From contig NZ_MJUW02000113.1 of NCBI RefSeq assembly GCF_001753675.2, forward strand, positions 1-39,452: a stretch of DNA of 39,452 bases, read 5' to 3'. The position numbers and the translations under genes were made by a program. Positions within the stretch are counted from its first letter, which is position 1. Each line of letters begins with the position of its first letter. The DNA comes from Candidatus Brocadia sapporoensis (GTDB taxonomy: Bacteria; Planctomycetota; Brocadiia; Brocadiales; Brocadiaceae). Below the pieces are notes generated by a model that ran no database searches, was not told where the DNA came from, and worked only from the letters and a program-made list of their open reading frames with translations. Positions 7,756-15,886 of the stretch are shown in pieces.

Positions 7756-8409
7756 TCACGGCGAGCCATTTACCTTTACGTCAAATGTACACCCCAGAAG
7801 TTTTGCGGCGCGCCGGCAGGCAACCATGCGAGCCGTAAATATTTCGAAATATTCCACCAGATCCGAGATGTCCTTGTCAATATCGAGATTGAGGGTAATT
7901 GCCTTTTTCGGCACGTCTATATGCAGCTCGGATTTTGTTACGGCGTAATTGACCCGGTCGTGGATATCAAAGGTAATCTCCTTTGTACTTCTTACTCTCG
8001 AACGGTGGACATCCGATTTGTCTGCAATAATGAGCGCTGCAGATACGGGGCTTACGATATCACAGGTACCTTCATCATGGTTTCCTACTGCGCTCATCAC
8101 GAGAACACGGTCTTCCACGGGCATGTTGAGTTCTTTTAAGAACAGAGCAGACAGGAAAGCGCTGTGTTCCGGATGCGAGTGGCGGCTAACCACATTTCCT
8201 ATATCATGAACATACCCGGAGATGGCTGCGAGTTCACAAGCATTTTCATCATAACCAAGTTCCTGAAGGATTTTCCTCGCGTTTTTTGCTACATAATTTC
8301 CATGGCGTTCTCCATGTTCCGTATAGCCGATTACCCCTAAAAAATCATTTGCTTTTTTTATATATACTTGAACGTCCGGATGGCTCTTAACCTGTTCTAA
8401 TGTAATCAT
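7756..8409 (-). CDS. HD-domain phosphohydrolase
   Basis: This 217-residue soluble protein is a member of the HD metal-dependent phosphohydrolase superfamily. The metal-binding pattern is visible: H in GERHG (about residue 36), the HD pair in GYVHDIGN (about 67-68), HSHPEHSA (second His cluster, about 77-82), and ADKSDVHRSR (about 129), the usual downstream Asp. The real substrate is unknown; (p)ppGpp, nucleotides and cyclic nucleotides are common for the superfamily. The ORF starts ATG at 8409, only six bases after the cysS stop, so it is very likely translated from the cysS transcript. Conserved linkage to cysS is not something I can confirm here. It is complete, with no oddities beyond the unassigned substrate. 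Confidence 0.8.
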   Translation of the reverse strand: MITLEQVKSHPDVQVYIKKANDFLGVIGYTEHGERHGNYVAKNARKILQELGYDENACELAAISGYVHDIGNVVSRHSHPEHSAFLSALFLKELNMPVEDRVLVMSAVGNHDEGTCDIVSPVSAALIIADKSDVHRSRVRSTKEITFDIHDRVNYAVTKSELHIDVPKKAITLNLDIDKDISDLVEYFEIFTARMVACRRAAKLLGCTFDVKVNGSP

Positions 8410-8415
8410 AGCTGC

Positions 8416-9909
8416 TTATTTTGCCTTTTTCCATGTGGTACCGTCTGGTTTATCATCCAGTGCAATACCGATTTCTGAGAGTTTATTACGGATAAAATCT
8501 GATAATTGCCACTGCTTCGCCTTCCGCAATTCATTGCGGGTGTCGATAAGGACATTCATGACATCTTCCGTCGTTTTATCTTCAGCTTGCCAACCAAAGG
8601 AAAGGGTTGCAGTTTGTGCTTTTGTCTCCTTATCACTGCGTTTCGGGATAATTCCCAGAATATCACCGCCGAGTTGCTGATACAGGGTATCAATGTCCTC
8701 CAGGCATTTCTTACTGACCTCCTGGCCTGAGTTAAGCAAGGTATTGACCTCTTTTGAAAAGTCAAAAAGGACGGCAATTGCGCTGGAGGTGTTGATATCT
8801 TCATCCATTGCCTCGATGAATGCCTTCCTGCAGTGTTCCAACTTTTCTGAGAAAACACCAGTCGGTGAACCGTTCTTTGCGGAGCTGATCCGCTCCCACA
8901 GATTTTCCATGGTATTGAGCAGGCGTTTGAGGCCTTTGTCCGCCGCATCCAGAGCCTCATTACTAAAATCCAATGGGCTGCGGTAATGGGTATTGAGGAT
9001 AAAGAACCGGACCGTTAAGGGGTTGTATTTTTTAAAGGCATCCTTGAGAGTAATAAAATTCCCGAGAGATTTCCCCATTTTTTGACCATTTACGGTAACC
9101 ATATTATTGTGAATCCAGTATCGCACAAAGGGCAATTCATTCGCTGCCTCGCTCTGTGCAATTTCGCACTCGTGATGCGGGAAGATGTTTTCCAGTCCGC
9201 CACCATGAATATCCAGGGTCTGTCCGAGATATTTCATCGACATGGCGGAACATTCAAGATGCCAGCCGGGAAAGCCTTCTCCCCAGGGACTCTTCCATCG
9301 CATGATGTGGCCAGGCTCTGCCTTCTTCCAAAGTGCGAAATCGGAAGGATTTTTTTTCTCGGGGTTAATTTCTATCCGGGCGCCTGCCTCAAGTTCCTCC
9401 TGCTTTCTTCCAGAAAGCTTTCCATATTCCTTAAAGGCATTAACGTTAAAATAGACGGAACCGTTGGATACATAGGCAAACCCTTTTGCAATCAACTTTT
9501 CCACGAGTTCAATTTGTTCCGGAATATGCGCCGTTGCCCGTGGTGAGATGTTGGGTCTCACATTGTTCAGCGCATCCATGTCCTCGAAGTAACTCCGGGT
9601 ATAAATTTCGACAAGTTCTGCCGGCTCGAGTCGTTCTCTCTGGGCGCGTTTTAGTATCTTATCCTCACCGGTGTCAGCATTGTCAGTCAGATGTCCGACG
9701 TCGGTGATATTCTGTACGTAACGAACTTTATAACCCATATATCGAAGATAACGGACGATAACATCAAAACTCACATAGCTCTTTGCATGCCCGATGTGAG
9801 GATGGTCGTAAACGGTAGGACCACAAACATACATGGTCACAAGACCTTCATGCAAAGGGGTAAAGATTTCCTTTTTTTTTGTTAGAGAGTTATAAAATTT
9901 TAGCGTCAT
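8416..9909 (-). CDS. cysS: Cysteinyl-tRNA synthetase
   Basis: CysS charges tRNA-Cys in the cytoplasm. The 497-residue class I enzyme has the zinc Cys in YVCGPTVYD (about residue 29), the HIGH motif as HPHIGHAKSY, HLECSAMS and HGGGLENIFPHHECEIAQSE (the remaining zinc ligands), and KMSKS as KMGKS in GQKMGKSLGNF. The C-terminal DALR anticodon domain and a final degenerate zinc-free tail (GTTWKKAK) are present. Length is slightly above the usual 460-480 because of an extended linker around residues 415-440. The ATG at 9909 has only a weak ribosome site. The downstream HD gene follows after six bases. Confidence 0.96.
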   Translation of the reverse strand: MTLKFYNSLTKKKEIFTPLHEGLVTMYVCGPTVYDHPHIGHAKSYVSFDVIVRYLRYMGYKVRYVQNITDVGHLTDNADTGEDKILKRAQRERLEPAELVEIYTRSYFEDMDALNNVRPNISPRATAHIPEQIELVEKLIAKGFAYVSNGSVYFNVNAFKEYGKLSGRKQEELEAGARIEINPEKKNPSDFALWKKAEPGHIMRWKSPWGEGFPGWHLECSAMSMKYLGQTLDIHGGGLENIFPHHECEIAQSEAANELPFVRYWIHNNMVTVNGQKMGKSLGNFITLKDAFKKYNPLTVRFFILNTHYRSPLDFSNEALDAADKGLKRLLNTMENLWERISSAKNGSPTGVFSEKLEHCRKAFIEAMDEDINTSSAIAVLFDFSKEVNTLLNSGQEVSKKCLEDIDTLYQQLGGDILGIIPKRSDKETKAQTATLSFGWQAEDKTTEDVMNVLIDTRNELRKAKQWQLSDFIRNKLSEIGIALDDKPDGTTWKKAK

Positions 9910-10091
9910 GTTTATATTCTTAAGATATTAAATCTGCGTTATAATGGTTCCTCTAGAGTACTGGTAAGAAAATACACATTTTCATACACTGACCCGAAAC
10001 GGGTCGTAAAAGACAAAATCTGAAGTACGAAATTGATGAGTCAACCCGGTCCAAGGTTAATTTTATTCATGTTTTCACCAACATCGAACAA

Positions 10092-11537
10092 TTACTTTCT
10101 TATCAGAAGGAATCGTTCGATCCTCTTTTTGCACGTATCAATGCCCAAAATCAGGGCAATATTATACATTTCCAGTCCATGTTCTCTTCCGGTTAAGGCG
10201 ACCCGGATAGGCAGATAAAGTCCCTTGCCATTTACCTTTGTTTCCTCTTGAACAGCCTTTAGAATATTTTTGAAAATTTCAGAAGAAAGAACGTGTGTTT
10301 TGCAGAGTTCGTTGTAAAAAGACAAGAGTACCGATTGTGTTATCTCTGACGTCAGAAACTCGATATGTTTCTCACTGACAACAACATCCCTGAAAAAGAT
10401 ATTTGTTTCCTGGGCAATTTGAGACATACAGGATATGTTGTTTCGCACAGCATCTACGATCAACTTCAGCTTCGTCCTGTCGATTGCGTATTCATCTGCG
10501 GAAATGAAGCCGGCGGCTTGCAGATAAGGTATCGCTAAATCGACAAGCCTTTCTATTTCAGCTTCCCTGAGGTATTGCCCGCTTAGCCAATCTAATTTTT
10601 GTTGATCAAATACCGATGGAGCCTTACTCATTGTACCGATTTCAAACGTATCGACAATATCGTCGGCCCTAAATTTTTCTTTTTTATCCCTTGGCGCCCA
10701 CCCGAGGAGCATCATGTAGTTAAGGATCGCCTCTGGCAAATAACCCAATTTACGGTATTCAGAAAGAGAAAATGCCCCATGCCGTTTGCTCAGGAGTGTC
10801 CGGTCTGCACCCATAGTAAGCGAAAGATGGGCGAATTGTGGTGGTTTTTGACCCAATGCATGAAAAAGCACTATGTGACATGGAGTATTTGACAAATGAT
10901 CCTCTCCGCGGATGACGTGGGTAATCTTCATCATGGTGTCATCTACAGCAACGGCAAAGTGAAACGAAGGTGTTCCATCAGAGCGCATAATCACAAAATC
11001 ACCAAACAAACTCAAGTCAAATTGACATACCCCCCGAATTAAATCTTCAAAGACAAGCAATTCCTCCGGAACTTTAAAACGGATGACAAAATTCAGTCCA
11101 GATGTCTCAAAAGCCTTTATTTGCTTGTCTGTCAGGTTACGGCAGCGATTGTCATATCGTGGAGGCTTTCCTGTTAGTTTTGCAATCTGCCTGCGTTCTT
11201 CCAATTCCTCCAGGGTACAATAGCAGCGGTATGCAAGCCCTTCTTTTAAGAATTTCTGGCAGATATCGTGATAGATCTGCAACCGCTCTGACTGTACATA
11301 CGGACCGTATTGACCGCCCGCATCCGGGCCTTCCTGCCATGCCAGACCTAACCAATGGAGGTCATCCATGAGTTGAACCATGTGTTTTTTTTCAGAACGT
11401 GCAATGTCGGTATCTTCGATCCTCAGGATAAAGATGCCGTTATGCCGTCTTGCGAATAGCCAGTTGTAAACGGCCATGCGTGCATTTCCGATATGTAAGA
11501 GACCAGTAGGTGAAGGTGCAAAACGAACTCGAACCAT
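10092..11537 (-). CDS. gltX: Glutamyl-tRNA synthetase
   Basis: GltX charges tRNA-Glu. This 481-residue class I enzyme has the HIGH region as RFAPSPTGLLHIGNARMAV (residues 5-23) and KMSKS as LLSKRHGAFSL. A zinc-binding insertion YRCYCTLEELEERR with YDNRC follows the CxC...YxxxC layout of zinc-containing GluRS. The GEDHLSNT motif (catalytic core) and the C-terminal anticodon-binding helices are present. Whether it is discriminating or also charges tRNA-Gln cannot be decided from sequence by eye. No glnS or gat genes are in the window. The start is ATG at 11537 with no clear ribosome site. It reads in the same direction as sppA, 207 bases downstream of it. Confidence 0.95.
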   Translation of the reverse strand: MVRVRFAPSPTGLLHIGNARMAVYNWLFARRHNGIFILRIEDTDIARSEKKHMVQLMDDLHWLGLAWQEGPDAGGQYGPYVQSERLQIYHDICQKFLKEGLAYRCYCTLEELEERRQIAKLTGKPPRYDNRCRNLTDKQIKAFETSGLNFVIRFKVPEELLVFEDLIRGVCQFDLSLFGDFVIMRSDGTPSFHFAVAVDDTMMKITHVIRGEDHLSNTPCHIVLFHALGQKPPQFAHLSLTMGADRTLLSKRHGAFSLSEYRKLGYLPEAILNYMMLLGWAPRDKKEKFRADDIVDTFEIGTMSKAPSVFDQQKLDWLSGQYLREAEIERLVDLAIPYLQAAGFISADEYAIDRTKLKLIVDAVRNNISCMSQIAQETNIFFRDVVVSEKHIEFLTSEITQSVLLSFYNELCKTHVLSSEIFKNILKAVQEETKVNGKGLYLPIRVALTGREHGLEMYNIALILGIDTCKKRIERFLLIRK

Positions 11538-11568
11538 TTTAGTATTTAATAAGACGAGATTTAATTAG

Positions 11569-11596
11569 GTTGGGTTTTAAAAGATAAGAACCCAAC
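11569..11596 (+). terminator. Stem-loop with downstream T-run (plus strand)
   Basis: The stem GTTGGGTT (11569-11576) / AACCCAAC (11589-11596) is followed by GATGTTATTTTTTT on the plus strand. No plus-strand gene lies upstream, so its use is unclear; it could block antisense transcription into the sppA side. It sits in the sppA-gltX gap. Confidence 0.35.
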
Positions 11597-11643
11597 GATG
11601 TTATTTTTTTATAATAATTGAATTTTATAAAAAAGCCACCACC

Positions 11644-11746
11644 GATCGTTCAACGAAGCTTACGGCGAAGTTCCCCTTACAGTTTAACCACAAGGGATTT
11701 CGTCAAAAGCTCCGTCGAACGATAAACCACACGCGCTACGCATCTT
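11644..11746. repeat. Repeat block with GTCGAACGATAAACCAC, copy 1
   Basis: A block of ATCGTTCAACGAAGCTTACG (11644) and GTCGAACGATAAACCAC (from 11714) borders the sppA stop codon. The second motif with its flank (11713-11746) matches 24207-24240 and, inverted, 27872-27905. The two ends read as GATCGTTC and GAACGAT, so the block itself is a large loose inverted repeat. Confidence 0.5.
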
Positions 11747-12830
11747 ATTCATTCCCGGAATAGCCATTCCAAAGATACATAGGTTTGGTACCGTCACGGT
11801 CTTGCAGATGAGAAATATCCAGCTTGATGGTATTCTGCTGAAACAACTTTTTAGACATTAAGCCAAAAAGATCCGCCAGCCCGTAGTGTTTTTCATATCG
11901 CACAACCGTTGCTTCCGTAAGTCCCGCCATTTTTTTTGTTATAGCGATAGCATCTTCCGGGTAACCTAACTGATCAATCAACCCCTTTTCGAGCGCTTGC
12001 CTTCCGGTATAGATTCTCCCGTCCGCAATCTTTTTTACCGCTTCAATATCAAGATTCCTTCCTGTGGAAACCACCTGTACGAATTGCAGGTACATTTCAT
12101 TGATGATGTCTTTTAACACGTCTGCTTCATCTGCCGTCATCTGTTTCAGCGGAGAACCAATCTCTTTGAGATTACCGGAGGCAATGGAATTATCCTTGAT
12201 GCCATACCGGTTGATCAGTTCCGCTACATTAATTAGTGGCATAATTACCCCGATACTTCCGGTAATTGTTGTAGGATGCGCGACAATGGCATCAGCTGCG
12301 GTGGAGATGTAATATCCGCCGGAAGCAGCAACATCCTGCATATAGACAACAACCTTCTTCTGCGTCCCGGCTTTAAATTTTGTAATCTGATGGTAGATAA
12401 TATCACTTGCTGTGATACCACCGCCCGGGCTATCTATTTCAAGCAGCACAGCCTTTACCTGGTTATCATCTGCGGCATACTCGAGTTGTTGTTTTACAAC
12501 ATCAACAATGCTGGGTTTTTCCAGAAAGAAACCTTCTGCCGATTCATTACTCAATATGCCCTTAATGGAGATGATGGCAACCTTATTTTCGCCGTTTTCT
12601 TCGAGAATGGTTTCATCAACGTGTTTTCCGGCTTTCACCGCGGCGCTCGTAACGAATGACTTATTGAGCACAAGAGAGCCGATAAAAAGGACAAAGAACA
12701 GTAGAGCACATAAGAAGAAGAACGAGGCAAAACCAACAGCAATCCAAAAACCCGCACCTCTGCTCTTTTTTATATATACCGTTTGCCACCCTGCTCCCGG
12801 CGGTACATTGTTATGTTGAATATCAGTCAT
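11745..12830 (-). CDS. sppA: Signal peptide peptidase SppA
   Basis: This membrane-bound serine protease clears remnant signal peptides. The 361-residue protein is of the short SppA class (about 36 kDa): one N-terminal transmembrane segment (about residues 29-52) and one protease domain facing the periplasm. Recognisable motifs are LLEIDSPGGGITASD (oxyanion region), YMQDVAASGGYYIS with the nucleophile Ser in AASGG, HPTTITGSIGVI, and SGNLKEIGSPL containing the general-base Lys. The C-terminal tail DGTKPMYLWNGYSGNE is typical of the family. ATG at 12830 has a GAGGGGG-type ribosome site. It precedes gltX in the same direction. Confidence 0.92.
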   Translation of the reverse strand: MTDIQHNNVPPGAGWQTVYIKKSRGAGFWIAVGFASFFFLCALLFFVLFIGSLVLNKSFVTSAAVKAGKHVDETILEENGENKVAIISIKGILSNESAEGFFLEKPSIVDVVKQQLEYAADDNQVKAVLLEIDSPGGGITASDIIYHQITKFKAGTQKKVVVYMQDVAASGGYYISTAADAIVAHPTTITGSIGVIMPLINVAELINRYGIKDNSIASGNLKEIGSPLKQMTADEADVLKDIINEMYLQFVQVVSTGRNLDIEAVKKIADGRIYTGRQALEKGLIDQLGYPEDAIAITKKMAGLTEATVVRYEKHYGLADLFGLMSKKLFQQNTIKLDISHLQDRDGTKPMYLWNGYSGNE

Positions 12831-13014
12831 AAACCCCCTCTATCTGTTTTTCTTTGTTTTTCGGAAGACATGGGAAAGTTTCTAAATCCTTCAGAGAATT
12901 TGACAAAGATTTTGACAAAGCTCGCTGACTGTCTTTCGTGGAATACGGATCTTCGATAAATTTATAAAAATTGGACAATTTCCATTGCATCTTGCATAAT
13001 AAATCAGATAAGGA

Positions 13015-13650
13015 CTATTGCGAATATAACGGATTCATACATCTTTCTTCCTGAATATATGCTTCGCCATGCCATTCAGGTATGAGGGTGTGAGGTATAC
13101 ACAACACATCCAATATTTTAGCCACAACAAAATTCACCTGATCCTCTATCGTCTTTGGATGATGATAGAATCCCGGCATTGCTGGCAAGATACATGCCCC
13201 GGCGGATGATAATTTCAGCATGGCCTCCAGATGAATGGGGGACAGAGGTGTTTCACGGGGTACAACTATCAGTTTTCGTCCCTCTTTTATGGTAATGCCT
13301 GCCGCGCGCTGGATAAGATTGTTTGAAATGCCATGGGCAATTGAACACAAGGTATTCATACTGCAGGGAATGATGATCATTGACTTGACTGGGTAGCAAC
13401 CGCTGGCGATAGTCGCGCCCATGTCCGAGTTGTTGTAGCAAGTAATATTATCCATAAAACACTCGGAAAATAGTGCAGAATTCGGATAGATACCATTGAA
13501 ATCAACTCCTAGTTCATGCTTGATAACCAGAGCAGCCGCATCCGATATTGCCAAATGGACGTGGTATTCCAGCTTGCTGAGGATCTGTAACAGACGTTGT
13601 GCATAGAGAGCGCCACTGGCCCCGGTAATACCAATAATAATATTTTCCAC
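13015..13650 (-). CDS. ubiX: UbiX-like flavin prenyltransferase
   Basis: The enzyme prenylates FMN using dimethylallyl (mono)phosphate, making the cofactor of UbiD-type decarboxylases for ubiquinone or menaquinone-type pathways. The GITGASGALYAQRLL flavin-binding start, PCSMNTLCSIAHGISNNLIQRA, VPRETPLSPIHLEAML and the LPAMPGFYHHPKTIEDQV region are all UbiX signatures. The frame is open back to an ATG at 13668, but the GGAGG at 13656-13660 sits five bases before GTG at 13650, and nothing resembles a ribosome site before 13668. I therefore choose GTG (211 residues). It begins one base after the stop of the CPBP gene, so they form an operon. No ubiD partner is in the window. Confidence 0.9.
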   Translation of the reverse strand: MENIIIGITGASGALYAQRLLQILSKLEYHVHLAISDAAALVIKHELGVDFNGIYPNSALFSECFMDNITCYNNSDMGATIASGCYPVKSMIIIPCSMNTLCSIAHGISNNLIQRAAGITIKEGRKLIVVPRETPLSPIHLEAMLKLSSAGACILPAMPGFYHHPKTIEDQVNFVVAKILDVLCIPHTLIPEWHGEAYIQEERCMNPLYSQ

Positions 13651-13651
13651 A

Positions 13652-14368
13652 CTACCCTCCTGAAACATGAAACGGCTTTAATACGGAAAGCACATCGTAA
13701 ATAGCATGGGTATAAACGGCAACACCCAGTCCCCGAGACAGGAATATCGTGGCCAAAACTACTCCAGACAATGCCCTGAAAGTAAAATTCGTATCTGTCA
13801 AAACATCACCCAAACTCCCCACATAATGCATAGCAGCAAAAAGCAGAGCGCCTGTCATGACACTTATTGTTGCGCTCATGGGTTTGGAGATTTTCAAGAG
13901 GGTTGCAAAGACAAAGCATAATAATTTGATAAGCAAAAGCCGGAATACAATTTCTTCATATACCCCAGCTCCGATTGAAAGAATAATTCCCAGCCACATA
14001 TTAACGGAAAAAGGTCTTGCGAGTGCACAAGGAAATAATAGCTTATACACAACATACCCAATGACATTGCCGATGAAAAGGGCATACACCACACTTTCTA
14101 AAAACATAAAGATGAATGTCAGAAGATCCAGTTTATGTTTTTTTTCTACATAAATTGCTGATATTAGAAAGAAAACAATAACCAAAAAATTAAATATTAA
14201 AGAACCATTTTTGCCAAATAGAGTAAAAATTTTTTCAATAAAGACACCCGAAGCATTTTTAATACCTGATCCTTGTAATGCGATTCCCGTCTCATATAAG
14301 ACCAGTAAAGGCAGGATAAACAAATAACTATTGGCAATATTTTTTGAACGATGGTAATACGATTCCAT
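13652..14368 (-). CDS. CPBP/CAAX-family intramembrane metalloprotease
   Basis: A 238-residue integral membrane protein with about seven hydrophobic segments. It has the three motifs of the CPBP (Abi/CAAX protease-like) family: EExxxR in YEEIVFRLLLIKLL (about residues 139-153), FxxxH as FAAMHYVG, and a final His in YTHAIYDV. The Glu and His residues are the proposed metal and catalytic residues. Family members include Rce1 proteases and bacteriocin-immunity proteins, but the substrate here is unknown. It is followed after one base by ubiX, whose ribosome site overlaps its last codons. This is not obviously a quinone-related pairing, and I would not infer function from it. The start is ATG at 14368 without a clear ribosome site. 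Confidence 0.82.
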   Translation of the reverse strand: MESYYHRSKNIANSYLFILPLLVLYETGIALQGSGIKNASGVFIEKIFTLFGKNGSLIFNFLVIVFFLISAIYVEKKHKLDLLTFIFMFLESVVYALFIGNVIGYVVYKLLFPCALARPFSVNMWLGIILSIGAGVYEEIVFRLLLIKLLCFVFATLLKISKPMSATISVMTGALLFAAMHYVGSLGDVLTDTNFTFRALSGVVLATIFLSRGLGVAVYTHAIYDVLSVLKPFHVSGG

Positions 14369-14578
14369 GTAGATCAGGTCAGTTTATATAAACCGTTTTA
14401 TTATAAAAAGTCAGAGACGATGAGCCATAACTTTTTTTCATAGAAAATATCTAGAGGCTATTGTGGACGGGAAGTTAGTATATCAATCAAGGCTGGGGGT
14501 GTCAATAAAGTTTCAGAGGTCTGTGACCATTATTGTCAGTCTTGCAGTGGGCCTGCACCGTTAAAAGTGAAAAATTAT
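14369..14578. other. Divergent intergenic region
   Basis: The stretch between the divergent CPBP and BFN genes has no gene. The BFN promoter lies at its right end. I see no convincing minus-strand promoter for the CPBP-ubiX pair. Confidence 0.45.
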
Positions 14579-14606
14579 TTGACAAAAAAGGTCGATGTGC
14601 TACAAT
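14579..14606 (+). promoter_or_regulatory. Sigma-70-type promoter of BFN gene
   Basis: TTGACA (14579-14584) and TACAAT (14601-14606) are separated by 16 bases. This is a near-consensus vegetative promoter about 80 bases ahead of the BFN start and is the clearest promoter in the window. Confidence 0.75.
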
Positions 14607-14688
14607 TTTAGCTAATTTGTACGGTACGAGACAATTTGATAGCCGGTTTGTGTGTGTAAAATTGTCGATCTAAAGAAAGGGATGCAGT

Positions 14689-15096
14689 ATGGTTCCTATG
14701 GAACTTTCAAAGATCATCATTACGGAGACCAGCGATCACCAGATTATTGTTTTGAAGGAAAGGGAAGGGCAACGAAGTTTCCCTATCGTTATCGGTCTCC
14801 ATGAGGCGTGGGCAATTGATCGGGCAGTGAAAGGGGTTACCACTCCACGTCCTTTGACACACGACCTGATAGGAAGCATTATCGAAGGCTTGAATGCAGG
14901 AGTACGAAAAATCATTATCAACGACCTGAAGAATAATACCTTTTATGCAAAGATTGTATTGCAGCAAAATGAATTAATGGTGGAGATTGATTCCAGACCC
15001 AGTGATGCTATAGCGGTGGCTATGCAAAAGAATACGCCGATCTTTGTGGCCACAAAGGTCTTGGAGGAAGTTTGCAAATCAGAAGGTGAGTTTTAG
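14689..15096 (+). CDS. Bifunctional nuclease-domain (BFN/DUF151) protein
   Basis: A 135-residue soluble protein of the BFN/DUF151 family, of which the best-known members are plant and bacterial bifunctional nucleases. Matching features are LPI-like FPIVIGLHEAWAI (about 30-42), RPLTHDLIGSIIEGL (54-68), FYAKIVLQQNELMVEIDSRPSDAIAVAM (about 84-111, the DxRPSDAIALA signature) and PIFVATKVLEEV. Nuclease activity in this bacterium is assumed from family naming only. The ATG at 14689 has GAAAGG eight bases upstream; a second ATG nine bases later is possible. It has its own strong promoter and stands directly before tRNA-Ser. Confidence 0.87.
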   Translation: MVPMELSKIIITETSDHQIIVLKEREGQRSFPIVIGLHEAWAIDRAVKGVTTPRPLTHDLIGSIIEGLNAGVRKIIINDLKNNTFYAKIVLQQNELMVEIDSRPSDAIAVAMQKNTPIFVATKVLEEVCKSEGEF

Positions 15097-15124
15097 CCTG
15101 TTCCTGACAGGTTCATGGATGCGA

Positions 15125-15214
15125 GGAGGGATGGCCGAGTGGACTATGGCGGCAGTCTTGAAAACTGCTGGAGGCGAAAGCCTCCCGTGGGTTCGAATCC
15201 TACTCCCTCCGCCA
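15125..15214 (+). tRNA. tRNA-Ser (UGA)
   Basis: The acceptor stem GGAGGGA (15125-15131) pairs with TCCCTCC (15204-15210), followed by G and an encoded CCA. The anticodon stem GCAGT / ACTGC encloses loop CTTGAAA with anticodon TGA. A long variable arm (GGAGGCGAAAGCCTCC) confirms the class II serine type, and the T-loop reads GTTCGAATC. It begins about 28 bases after the BFN stop. Confidence 0.96.
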
Positions 15215-15321
15215 AGTACAACAAAAAGGATTGGAGCTTTTCTTTCAGGAATAAACCACGAATATCTTGAGTATATGAGGAAAGGTATCCGTGGTTATTT
15301 TATTGAAAATAATCTGGAATA

Positions 15322-15476
15322 GTGTAGCATTTCATAAAAATGTTTACGTAGGTTATGCTATTGTCATTGCGAGCAACCGTGAAGCAGTCTTAAGTTTTTT
15401 TGAACAACAGATTACTTCGTCGCTTCACTCCTCTCAATGACATTTGCTTGTGTATAGATTTTATGAAACGTTATAC
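15322..15476. repeat. MITE-like element between two tRNA-Ser genes, copy 2
   Basis: About 155 bp with imperfect terminal inverted repeats: GTGTAGCATTTCATAAAAAT at the left, and a right end whose complement is GTATAACGTTTCATAAAATC (about 15 of 20 match). Inside are ATTGTCATTGCGAG, AACAACAGATTACTTCG and an inverted TCAATGACA. It encodes nothing. Collinear relatives lie at 4755 and 32727. The structure suggests a nonautonomous transposon or structured repeat. Confidence 0.6.
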
Positions 15477-15667
15477 AAAATTATAGAGCACTGCATAACC
15501 GTAACCAAGTGCTCTAACGAGAGGAACCAATCCCCTTGAATCTCCGTTAAGGAAGGAGGCCTGAGGGATTTTTGAAAATTTTTTCTAAAAACATGCTTTT
15601 CCTGAAAACTTCTCTTCATAAAAGCGGCAAATGGGGAAAAGGAGTTTTTACAAAATGATATTATACC
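15477..15667. other. Spacer between tRNA-Ser genes, small hairpin
   Basis: No gene. An 8-bp stem AGAGCACT (15485-15492) / AGTGCTCT (15508-15515) with a 15-base loop precedes a GGAAGGAGGCCTGAGGG stretch that is not followed by an ORF. Confidence 0.4.
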
Positions 15668-15760
15668 GGAGAGGTGGCTGAGCGGCTGAAAGCGACGGTT
15701 TGCTAAACCGTTGTAGAGACAAAATCTCTACCCCGGGTTCGAATCCCGGCCTCTCCGCCA
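15668..15760 (+). tRNA. tRNA-Ser (GCU)
   Basis: The acceptor GGAGAGG (15668-15674) pairs with CCTCTCC (15750-15756), then G and an encoded CCA. The anticodon stem ACGGT / ACCGT encloses TTGCTAA with anticodon GCT. The long variable arm (GTAGAGACAAAATCTCTAC) marks class II tRNA-Ser. It ends about 126 bases before recG. Confidence 0.96.
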
Positions 15761-15886
15761 TGATTGAAAATATTTTTTAACAAAATAATGTTATAAAAAT
15801 ATTTCAGCATTTTTGCTGACTATAGCAGCGCTGATCGCCATCTCCTCGCATTCCGATCTACCGGCTCAGACATTTAATATCTTCCC

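Noticed and set aside
14707-14967. Minus-strand ORF opposite the BFN gene
   Set aside because: It is a frame shadow of a plus-strand gene that has conserved motifs, a promoter and a ribosome site; the shadow itself has no domain features.
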